A stretch of 64,000 nucleotides of DNA from JBEBVQ01 sp037190845 (GTDB taxonomy: Bacteria; Bacteroidota; Bacteroidia; Chitinophagales; Chitinophagaceae), in the NCBI GenBank assembly GCA_037190845.1, contig JBBCJI010000003.1:62001-126000 (forward strand), read 5' to 3'. Positions 42,964 through 50,655 of this stretch are shown here, piece by piece; the stretch's first letter is position 1; each line of letters begins with the position of its first letter. Both the position numbers and the translations under genes were made by a program. Below the pieces are notes generated by a model, which was not told the origin of the DNA, made no database searches, and was given only the letters and a program-made list of their open reading frames with translations.

Positions 42964-42994
42964 TTGCAAAGCCGGGCTATTTTTAGTATCTTCG
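42964..42994 (+). promoter_or_regulatory. gyrB promoter: TTG - 20 nt - TATCTTCG
   Basis: TTG (42964-42966) and TATCTTCG (42987-42994), a TTCG variant of the -7 box, ~100 nt ahead of the gyrB ATG. Confidence 0.5.
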
Positions 42995-43096
42995 CAGGTA
43001 TAATTTTTACAGTGGCGTTTGTCCTGTACCGGTAAAAATCAAACGGATGACAAATGCGCTTTTCCCCGGAAAAATCCCCGGATTTTATATCTGATT

Positions 43097-45073
43097 ATGA
43101 ATACAGAAAACGAAGTTTTACAAACTCCGCAGCCGGGTTATGACGCCGGCAGCATCCAGGTATTGGAAGGGTTGGAAGCCGTCCGGAAACGTCCGGCGAT
43201 GTATATAGGCGACATCGGTGTAAAAGGTCTGCATCATCTTGTATATGAAGTTGTAGACAACTCAATTGATGAAGCGCTGGCAGGGCATTGCAAGAATATT
43301 TATGTTACCATCCACCAGAATAATGCAATCAGCGTACTTGACGACGGACGGGGGATTCCTACCGGCATCCATCCGAAAGAAGGACGGTCTGCACTTGAGG
43401 TGGTAATGACCGTATTACACGCGGGTGGCAAGTTTGATAAAGACTCCTACAAAGTGTCAGGCGGCCTGCACGGTGTAGGTGTCAGTTGCGTGAATGCATT
43501 AAGCAGTCATCTGCACACTACTGTTTACCGGGAGGGAAAAGTATTTGAGCAGGAATATGCGCAGGGCATTCCCCAATACCCGGTACGTGAGATAGGCACA
43601 ACAGATCAGCGCGGTACACGCCAGTATTTTCAGCCGGACAATACGATCTTTAAAGAAACGGTATACAACCGCGAGATACTGGCCGGACGTCTGCGGGAGC
43701 TCTCCTATCTCAACAAGGGCATATCCATCAACCTCACCGACGAACGGGAGCAGGATGAAACAGGAGCACATGTTTCCGAAAAATTCTACAGCGAAGGTGG
43801 AATTGTAGAGTTTGTGCAGATGCTCGACCGGAACGGCAAACGCGATCCGCTGCTGAGTGCACCGATTTATGTAGAAACACATGACACGGAATCAAACGTT
43901 GCGGTAGATGTAGCCCTGAGTTATAATACCTCCTATAACGAGCACATCTTCTCTTACGTAAATAATATCAATACCATCGAAGGCGGCACGCACGTAGCCG
44001 GCTTTCGCCGTTCGATCACCCGTGTGTTTAAAGCATATGGCGACAAGAACAAACTGTTTGAAAAAGCGAAGGTGGAAATCACCGGTGATGATTTCCGCGA
44101 AGGGCTGAGCGCCATTATATCCGTAAAAGTGCCGGAACCGCAATTTGAAGGACAAACCAAAACCAAGCTCGGCAACAATGAAGTGATGGGTGTGGTGGAT
44201 GTCTGTGTAAGCCGCGTGCTGGAAGCCTACCTTGAGGAACACCCCAAAGAAGCCAAAATGATCATTGATAAGGTGATCCTGGCGGCCCAGGCACGTGCAG
44301 CGGCACGCAAGGCACGCGAACTGGTACAACGTAAAAGCGTACTGACTGGCGGCGGCATGCCGGGTAAGCTGGCAGACTGTTCCGACCGCGATCCGGAACG
44401 CTGCGAGCTTTATCTTGTAGAAGGTGATTCTGCCGGCGGTACTGCCAAACAGGGCCGCGACCGCAGTTACCAGGCCATCCTGCCGTTGCGCGGTAAGATC
44501 CTCAATGTAGAGAAGGCGCAGGAATACAAGATCTACGAAAACGAAGAGATCAAAAACATGTTCACGGCCTTGGGTGTGAGTGTCGGCACGCCGGAAGATC
44601 CGAAAGCGCTGAACCTTACAAAGCTGCGCTACCACAAGATCATCATTATGACCGATGCCGACGTGGACGGATCTCACATTGCCACGCTGATCCTGACCTT
44701 CTTCTTCCGCTATATGAAAGAACTGGTGGAACAGGGATTCCTGTATCTTGCACAGCCCCCGCTGTACCTGGTAAAGAAAGGGAAAGAGCAGGACTACGCC
44801 TGGAATGAAGACCAACGCAAAGCACTGGTAGAAAAATTTGCCAACGGCAAAGAAGACTCTGTGAATATACAGCGATACAAAGGGCTTGGAGAAATGAATG
44901 CGGATCAGCTCTGGGAAACAACTATGAATCCGGATACACGTATCCTTAAACAGGTAACAATAGACAGCGCTGCAGAGGCAGACCGTGTATTTGCGATGCT
45001 CATGGGCGATGAGGTACCGCCCCGTCGGGAATTTATCGAAACACATGCCAAATACGCACGCATTGACGCATAA
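43097..45073 (+). CDS. gyrB: DNA gyrase subunit B
   Basis: 658 residues from ATG 43097 (MNTENEVLQTPQPGYDAGS). Gyrase introduces negative supercoils; GyrB holds the ATPase. The GHKL ATPase motifs are EVVDNSIDEA, LDDGRGIPTGIH and GGLHGVGVSCVNAL. The Toprim domain has YLVEGDSAGGTAKQGRDR and MTDADVDGSHI, and RYKGLGEMNADQLWETTM is the C-terminal GyrB/ParE signature. Length and GyrB-type linker favour GyrB over ParE. A bidirectional terminator follows. Confidence 0.97.
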   Translation: MNTENEVLQTPQPGYDAGSIQVLEGLEAVRKRPAMYIGDIGVKGLHHLVYEVVDNSIDEALAGHCKNIYVTIHQNNAISVLDDGRGIPTGIHPKEGRSALEVVMTVLHAGGKFDKDSYKVSGGLHGVGVSCVNALSSHLHTTVYREGKVFEQEYAQGIPQYPVREIGTTDQRGTRQYFQPDNTIFKETVYNREILAGRLRELSYLNKGISINLTDEREQDETGAHVSEKFYSEGGIVEFVQMLDRNGKRDPLLSAPIYVETHDTESNVAVDVALSYNTSYNEHIFSYVNNINTIEGGTHVAGFRRSITRVFKAYGDKNKLFEKAKVEITGDDFREGLSAIISVKVPEPQFEGQTKTKLGNNEVMGVVDVCVSRVLEAYLEEHPKEAKMIIDKVILAAQARAAARKARELVQRKSVLTGGGMPGKLADCSDRDPERCELYLVEGDSAGGTAKQGRDRSYQAILPLRGKILNVEKAQEYKIYENEEIKNMFTALGVSVGTPEDPKALNLTKLRYHKIIIMTDADVDGSHIATLILTFFFRYMKELVEQGFLYLAQPPLYLVKKGKEQDYAWNEDQRKALVEKFANGKEDSVNIQRYKGLGEMNADQLWETTMNPDTRILKQVTIDSAAEADRVFAMLMGDEVPPRREFIETHAKYARIDA

Positions 45074-45122
45074 ACCGCAGGGGCAATCCTATATGATGCC
45101 GGGGTGAATGAAATGCAATAAC

Positions 45123-45165
45123 AAAGAGAATGGCCGCTGCAAAATGTGCAGCGGCCATTCTCTTT
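45123..45165. terminator. Bidirectional intrinsic terminator between gyrB and the Omp28-like gene
   Basis: A perfect 19-bp stem (45123-45141 with 45147-45165; GAGAATGGCCGCTGCA arm) and a 5-nt loop, with AAA before and TTT after, lies in the gap between two convergent genes. Confidence 0.9.
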
Positions 45166-45180
45166 ATCTCTGTGAAGTAT

Positions 45181-46275
45181 TTATTTCACAACAGCTAAAC
45201 GCTGTGTAAGCGTTCCCCTGGCTGAAGATACGCTCAACAGATAAGTACCAGCCGCATAACCGGAAGTTTCGATATTCCAGGCGTTCATCCCACTGTTAAA
45301 ACGAGCCTGCTCAGAGTATATCACACTACCGGAAATATCCATAAGTCTGATCTGTACATCAGCAGCCTGCTCCATCATAACAGAAAGTGTGGCATGACCG
45401 GCAGCTGGGTTCGGATATACGGCCAGACTGCTCATACCTTTCTGCACATCGGATACAGAAGCAGGAAAGTCATTCTTATCATTACCATTCAAATACTCAT
45501 ATGCCGAACCATTCTTTTTCCATATAATGGTAACGACTTTCATTTTGGCAATATCCCATTCCGGCTCTGACGCGATATCCACTTCATATGAAGTTTCAAA
45601 TTCCTCACTGGCTGAAACGGAACCGTCCACAACCTTCGTTCCCCAAACCGCTGTACCGCTATGGCTACCCATAGATCCACGTAATACACTATGATGTTCA
45701 ATCGTACCGGATGTATTTGTTTTAGCATTTTGCGCATTTAAAGCGCCATCTTCAAGAAGATAGGCTCCTACGTAAAATTCGCCCGTAGCATCCTGAAAGA
45801 ATTTGGTTTTAATCTGAACTGTAATATTGGTACCCTCTTTTTTATACCAATAACCGGTACCGGCAACTACAGGCTGTGCTATATATGCATCAAAGGCTGC
45901 ATATACGTCAGTTTTAATTCCGGCTGTATTTACCCCGGAACCGCTTGTATTTTGTGTACTCTTATCAATACCATTGATAGAGAAACTCGGGAACCCGTTC
46001 CCTCCAATCTGGCTGGCCCACGCCGTTGCTGTAGCATTACGGAATTTACCATTGCCCCAGTCATTTCTCGGGCTGCTGAATATCCCTACGTAAAATGCAT
46101 CATCTTCACCCACTCTTCCCATTATCTCGTCGGAAAGAGCCCATCCCCAGCTTCCACAAGGGGGGCACCATGTAGCCGTAATCTTACCGATCATCGCGCG
46201 GTTTTCTTCACGGACTGTTTGTGCATGGCTCACGGCAATACCGGACACCATTAAAAGTAAAAGTAACCTTTTCAT
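45181..46275 (-). CDS. Secreted Omp28-like protein with thioredoxin-type CxxC and T9SS type A sorting domain
   Basis: 364 residues from ATG 46275 (MKRLLLLLMVSGIAVSHAQ, signal peptide). The segment IGKITATWCPPCGSWGW has a thioredoxin-like CPPC motif, as in Omp28-related proteins. The C-terminus (about 75 residues: AVYPNPAAGHATLSVMM ... AGTYLLSVSS) is a type A T9SS sorting domain. The mature protein should be outside the cell. Role unknown; a redox-active surface protein is an inference from the CPPC motif. Confidence 0.87.
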   Translation of the reverse strand: MKRLLLLLMVSGIAVSHAQTVREENRAMIGKITATWCPPCGSWGWALSDEIMGRVGEDDAFYVGIFSSPRNDWGNGKFRNATATAWASQIGGNGFPSFSINGIDKSTQNTSGSGVNTAGIKTDVYAAFDAYIAQPVVAGTGYWYKKEGTNITVQIKTKFFQDATGEFYVGAYLLEDGALNAQNAKTNTSGTIEHHSVLRGSMGSHSGTAVWGTKVVDGSVSASEEFETSYEVDIASEPEWDIAKMKVVTIIWKKNGSAYEYLNGNDKNDFPASVSDVQKGMSSLAVYPNPAAGHATLSVMMEQAADVQIRLMDISGSVIYSEQARFNSGMNAWNIETSGYAAGTYLLSVSSARGTLTQRLAVVK

Positions 46276-46543
46276 CACGTTGATTTTTTGGAATTTTGTG
46301 TATCCAAATGTAAAAAAAATTTTAAACAAAAATTATTTTTTCAACTGTTTAAAGGTTTTTAAGTCGGAACAGAAAAGAGAAAGGAGCAGAAACCAAGGCA
46401 TCGCATTTAAATGCAATAACTGCACAATTTCTGATAAAACGCAGGCAATAATAACTAAATAAATGAAAATAAATCATTTTCAAATTTTATTTATTATTTT
46501 TTGAAAAAATATATTGAGACGTATAGCACGTTAAACACATCTC

Positions 46544-47572
46544 TCAAGCTAATTTTTCTAAAACCTTCGGTAAACACCTCGGCGGGAGTTGTTTCATAGT
46601 TTCCGCAATAACACGGATATGATCCGGTGTTGTACCACAGCATCCGCCTACCAGGTTGATCCATCCCTGCCGTGCAAACTCGCCTACAATAGCAGCAGTT
46701 TCCGCCGGTGTTTCATCATATTCTCCCATTGCATTCGGTAGTCCTGCATTAGGATAGCAACTTACATAACAGGAGGCAAGGGCGGACAATTCCTCCACAT
46801 ACGGCCGCATTTCTGCCGCGCCCAGCGCACAATTCAAACCAATGCTGAGCGGATCTGCATGCATGACAGAAATATAAAAAGCCTCGAGGGTCTGGCCGCT
46901 GAGCGTCCGTCCGGAAGCATCGGTGATCGTACCGGAGATCATCACGGGCAGTTTTTTTCCCGGTGTTTCACTGAAATATTTTTCGATTGCGTAAATAGCG
47001 GCTTTGGCATTCAGGGTATCGAAGATCGTTTCTACAAGCAAGATGTCTACTCCTCCCTCCGCCAATGCACTGATCTGCTCATAGTATGCTTCCGCTACTT
47101 CATCAAATGTCACAGCGCGGTAGCCCGGCTGATTTACGTCTGGTGAAAGGGAAAGTGTTTTGCTCATAGGACCAATCGCGCCGGCTACATAGGCATGTAC
47201 CGGTTCTTTAGCAGATGCCTTAAATATGTCAACCGCTTCCCGGGCCAGTCGTGCTGCAGCTATATTGATCTCAGTCACGAGCGATTGCATCTCGTAATCC
47301 GCCAGCGAAATAACCTGTGAATTGAACGTATTGGTCTCAATGATATTGGCGCCGGCCTGAAGATAGGCTGTATGAATGTCCCGTATGATGTCCGGTTGCG
47401 TCAGGCAGAGGAGATCATTATTTCCTTTCAGGTCTATATGCCAGTCTTTAAACCGTTCACCGCGATAATCTTTCTCCTCCAGTTTGTGACGCTGGATCAT
47501 AGTACCCATGGCGCCGTCAATGATAAGGATGCGTTCATCCAGCAGCCGGGATAATTCTTCTTTTCTGGTCAT
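46544..47572 (-). CDS. Homocysteine S-methyltransferase module (MetH N-terminal part as a separate gene)
   Basis: 342 residues: DGAMGTMIQRHKLEEKDYRG, ETNTFNSQV and VGGCCGTTPDHIRV with the zinc-binding Cys pair, and the third Cys in IGLNCALGA. This is the homocysteine-binding barrel of cobalamin-dependent methionine synthase (MetH). It ends after this domain; the folate, cobalamin and activation domains are not encoded downstream, where an AT-rich gap follows. In several Chitinophagaceae metH is split in two genes; here the second part is not adjacent. It starts four bases after a -7 box. Confidence 0.9.
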   Translation of the reverse strand: MTRKEELSRLLDERILIIDGAMGTMIQRHKLEEKDYRGERFKDWHIDLKGNNDLLCLTQPDIIRDIHTAYLQAGANIIETNTFNSQVISLADYEMQSLVTEINIAAARLAREAVDIFKASAKEPVHAYVAGAIGPMSKTLSLSPDVNQPGYRAVTFDEVAEAYYEQISALAEGGVDILLVETIFDTLNAKAAIYAIEKYFSETPGKKLPVMISGTITDASGRTLSGQTLEAFYISVMHADPLSIGLNCALGAAEMRPYVEELSALASCYVSCYPNAGLPNAMGEYDETPAETAAIVGEFARQGWINLVGGCCGTTPDHIRVIAETMKQLPPRCLPKVLEKLA

Positions 47573-47576
47573 CGGA

Positions 47577-47584
47577 CAAAGATA
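47577..47584 (-). promoter_or_regulatory. -7 box TATCTTTG for the metH N-terminal gene
   Basis: TATCTTTG on the minus strand; only CCGA lies between it and the ATG at 47572, implying a leaderless mRNA. Confidence 0.6.
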
Positions 47585-47697
47585 AGCCGGAAATACAGAT
47601 TATGTGTAAGTCGGGCATATGCCTCAAAGAACGGTGTCATCCTTCACTCCGCTATGCTGCGTTCTGCATGACATCGTGGACGGATTCAGCATATACA

Positions 47698-49506
47698 TCA
47701 AATTTCTGACTTCAGCATCTTGGCATACTTGGCGCGGTCATTCTCATCGAGCATGATCTTACGCAAGCGGATGCTTTTGGGTGTAACCTCTATGCATTCG
47801 TCCTGCTGGATATACTCCATACATTCTTCGAGCGTCATCTGTATCTTGGGAGCGATATTGGTAGCTGCATCGGACCCGGAGGCACGCATATTGGTCAGTT
47901 TTTTCCCTTCCACTGCATTCACATTCAGATCTCCGGGTTTGATATGCTCTGCAATGATCATACCGGCATAAACCTCCTCTCCGGGATCTACAAAAAAGTA
48001 ACCGCGATCCTGCAATTTGTCTATAGAATAACCGGTAGTAGTACCTCCCATTTTGGCTACCAGTACGCCATTATTCCGGCCGGGAATCGTACCTTTCCAG
48101 GGTTTGTATTCATTAAAACGGTGTGCCATAACCGCCTCTCCGGCAGTGGCAGTCAGCATCTGGGATCTTAACCCGATCAGTCCTCTGGCCGGAATTTCAA
48201 ATTCAAGGTGCTGCATCTCACCTTTACTTTCCATAATATTCATCTCACCTTTCCGCTGCGTTACCAGATCAATAACCTTTCCGCTAAACTCCGAAGGCAC
48301 GTCCACGACAAGCGTTTCGTACGGTTCGCATTTCTGTCCGTCTATTTCTTTGGTAATCACCTGCGGCTGTCCTACCGTAAGCTCATATCCTTCACGACGC
48401 ATGGTTTCTACCAATACACTGAGGTGAAGAATACCACGGCCATATACCAGAAATTTATCGGCATCATCCGTTTCCTTTACACGTAATGCAAGGTTCTTTT
48501 CCAGTTCCTTCATCAGCCGGTCGCGAATGTGGCGGCTGGTAACAAACTTTCCTTCCTTGCCGAAAAAAGGAGAGTTGTTGATAGAAAACTGCATGTTCAT
48601 AGTCGGCTCGTCTATGGCGATCGTTTCGAGCGCTTCGGGATTTTCGAAATCGGCAATGGTTTCACCGATCTGGAAATTCTCCATCCCGACTACAGCACAC
48701 AAATCTCCGGCAACAACTTCCGCAACACGCTTTTTGCCCATTCCTTCAAATACGTACAACTCCTTTACACGGTTTTTTACAAAAGTTCCATCCAGTTTAC
48801 AAAGCTGTACCTGCTGGTTCTCACGGATTGTACCGCGTGTGATCTTGCCTACAGCTATACGACCGAGGAACGACGAATAATCCAGCGAAGTAATCTGCAA
48901 CTGCAAAGTACCTTCGGATACCCGGGGTTCCGGCACCTTTTCCAGTATCGCATCAAGCAGCGGGGTGATATCTTCGGTGGGAGTAAGAGAAGTATTGAAC
49001 CAACCCTGTTTGGACGATCCGTACAGAGTGGTGAAATCCAGTTGCTCTTCAGTAGCATCAAGCTGGAAGAACAATTCAAATACGGCATCATGCACTTCAT
49101 CCGGGCGGCAATTAGGCTTATCTACCTTATTAATAACAACGATCGGACGAAGGTTCAGTTGTAACGCCTTCTGCAATACAAAACGAGTCTGCGGCATCGG
49201 GCCTTCAAAGGCATCCACGAGCAGGAGCACGCCGTCCGCCATTTTCAATACACGTTCTACCTCACCTCCGAAATCGGCGTGGCCCGGAGTATCAATAACA
49301 TTGATCTTGATGTCTTTGTAGGTAACGGAAGCATTTTTAGAAAAAATGGTAATGCCACGTTCACGTTCGAGGTCGTTATTGTCCATGATCAGCTCGCCGG
49401 TTTCCTGGTTGTCGCGGAACACGCTGGTGGTATGCAGTATCTTATCTACAAGTGTGGTCTTTCCGTGGTCTACGTGCGCAATAATGGCAATGTTGCGGAT
49501 ATTCAT
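47698..49506 (-). CDS. typA: Translational GTPase TypA/BipA
   Basis: 602 residues, normal length. The G motifs are AHVDHGKTTLVDKI (G1), RERGITI (G2), DTPGHADFGGEV (G3) and NKVDKP (G4). Elongation-factor-like domains follow, and the C-terminus has TPKSIRLRKIMLDE, specific for BipA. It binds ribosomes and is needed for 50S assembly under stress or cold. A hairpin CAGGTGT/ACACCTG lies in its leader, and a TACCTTCG promoter lies about 120 nt upstream. Confidence 0.97.
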   Translation of the reverse strand: MNIRNIAIIAHVDHGKTTLVDKILHTTSVFRDNQETGELIMDNNDLERERGITIFSKNASVTYKDIKINVIDTPGHADFGGEVERVLKMADGVLLLVDAFEGPMPQTRFVLQKALQLNLRPIVVINKVDKPNCRPDEVHDAVFELFFQLDATEEQLDFTTLYGSSKQGWFNTSLTPTEDITPLLDAILEKVPEPRVSEGTLQLQITSLDYSSFLGRIAVGKITRGTIRENQQVQLCKLDGTFVKNRVKELYVFEGMGKKRVAEVVAGDLCAVVGMENFQIGETIADFENPEALETIAIDEPTMNMQFSINNSPFFGKEGKFVTSRHIRDRLMKELEKNLALRVKETDDADKFLVYGRGILHLSVLVETMRREGYELTVGQPQVITKEIDGQKCEPYETLVVDVPSEFSGKVIDLVTQRKGEMNIMESKGEMQHLEFEIPARGLIGLRSQMLTATAGEAVMAHRFNEYKPWKGTIPGRNNGVLVAKMGGTTTGYSIDKLQDRGYFFVDPGEEVYAGMIIAEHIKPGDLNVNAVEGKKLTNMRASGSDAATNIAPKIQMTLEECMEYIQQDECIEVTPKSIRLRKIMLDENDRAKYAKMLKSEI

Positions 49507-49624
49507 ATTTTCTGTTGTCGGGTTGAAGCAGGTGTTTGTTAATTTTACACCTGATCTCTGAACGAAGCGGCACTTTCTGTGAAGAAGGTAATATTACGCC
49601 CAAATAGTTTGTGAAAAATTCGCG

Positions 49625-49632
49625 CGAAGGTA
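49625..49632 (-). promoter_or_regulatory. -7-like box TACCTTCG for typA
   Basis: TACCTTCG on the minus strand is the same TTCG variant as at gyrB. The leader to the ATG would be about 110-120 nt. Confidence 0.45.
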
Positions 49633-49725
49633 CGAAAAATTATTGAATTTTCGATCCGTTGTATTGTTTAATCATTAAATCGAGTAAGTGATCGATAAAG
49701 TAATTATCTTTTAATATGTGAATCC

Positions 49726-49766
49726 TATTTTTGTGGGCACAGACATTCAGTAAAAAATTACCTTTG
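49726..49766 (+). promoter_or_regulatory. Two overlapping -7 candidates before the wza-type gene
   Basis: TATTTTTG (49726-49733) and TACCTTTG (49759-49766) both fit TAnnTTTG. The second, followed by GCAC, ends 25 nt before the ATG and is the more likely start of the capsule transcript. Confidence 0.6.
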
Positions 49767-49791
49767 CACTTCCTTATATATTTGATATATC

Positions 49792-50631
49792 ATGCCCAGA
49801 TTGCTCCGCTTAATCGCCATTGCTCCTGTTATATTGTTGTTTGTTGCTTCCTGCACTTCTCCCAAGAAGGTAATCTATTTCAGAGAAGGGGTAAAAAATG
49901 AAGATACAACGGTTAGTGTTCAGGAGATGATACCTATACCTGAAATACGGATACAGCCTGATGATATCCTCTCTATCAATGTAACAAGTATCAGCAGTAT
50001 TAATGAGCAGAACCCGGATCCGGTGAGTATATTCAACGAGGGAGGAACAAGGTATCCTTTGGTGCCGATGGCCGGCGGAATGGGCTCTGGCGGGGGGGGA
50101 GGCGTGCAAACCAATGGTTTCCTGGTGGATCAGGACGGACATATTGACTTTCCGGTAGTAGGCAAAATAAAGCTGAGCGGCCTCACGATAAGGGAATCGA
50201 AAGAATTACTGGGTAACAGACTAAAGGACTATGTAAAAGATCCCGTTGTCGAAACCCGGATCATCAACTACCGGGTGACGATACTCGGCGAGGTAGGGCG
50301 CCCTGGTCCGGTGATTGCCCCCAATCATAAACTGAACGTTATTGAGGCAGTTGCTGCAGCGGGAGAAATACCCATTACAGGCCGTAAGGATAACGTTTTG
50401 GTCATCCGTCAAAAAGGAGATCAGCGGGAATTTGCACGACTAAATCTCCATAGTAAGGATGTATTCAGGGATCCTTATTTCAACCTCATGCAAAATGACA
50501 TTGTGTACGTAGAGCCTTCCCGTATCCGGCGCCAGGAATCCAATGAATTTCTGCGATTCTACCTGCCGGCCATCGCCAGCCTGCTGACAGCAGCACTTGG
50601 TGTATACGGCATTGTTCAGCTCACAAAATAA
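49792..50631 (+). CDS. wza: Polysaccharide export lipoprotein (Wza-like)
   Basis: 279 residues. Lipoprotein signal MPRLLRLIAIAPVILLFVASC with Cys21. A poly-export domain has IRIQPDDILSINVTSI, DGHIDFPVVGKIKLSGLTIRE and NYRVTILGEVGRPG; an SLBB-like domain follows with ITGRKDNVLVIRQKGDQREF. The C-terminus has a membrane helix (LPAIASLLTAALGVYGIVQL), unlike E. coli Wza. It forms the outer-membrane export channel. It is the first gene of the locus, 24 bp ahead of wzc. Confidence 0.93.
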   Translation: MPRLLRLIAIAPVILLFVASCTSPKKVIYFREGVKNEDTTVSVQEMIPIPEIRIQPDDILSINVTSISSINEQNPDPVSIFNEGGTRYPLVPMAGGMGSGGGGGVQTNGFLVDQDGHIDFPVVGKIKLSGLTIRESKELLGNRLKDYVKDPVVETRIINYRVTILGEVGRPGPVIAPNHKLNVIEAVAAAGEIPITGRKDNVLVIRQKGDQREFARLNLHSKDVFRDPYFNLMQNDIVYVEPSRIRRQESNEFLRFYLPAIASLLTAALGVYGIVQLTK

Positions 50632-50655
50632 TCTTGCAAGAAATCCGAATCAGGT

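Noticed and set aside
43892..45046. Long open frame (384 codons) on the minus strand inside gyrB
   Set aside because: It is antisense to a certain gyrB with all its motifs. The translation is Cys/His/Phe-rich without any family pattern.
47635..47675. GTGTCATCCTTC...GCATGACATC segment near the MetH-N gene as another REP copy
   Set aside because: Only about six outer bases pair (TGTCAT/ATGACA) and the core differs from the clpX-upstream element; at best a decayed relative.
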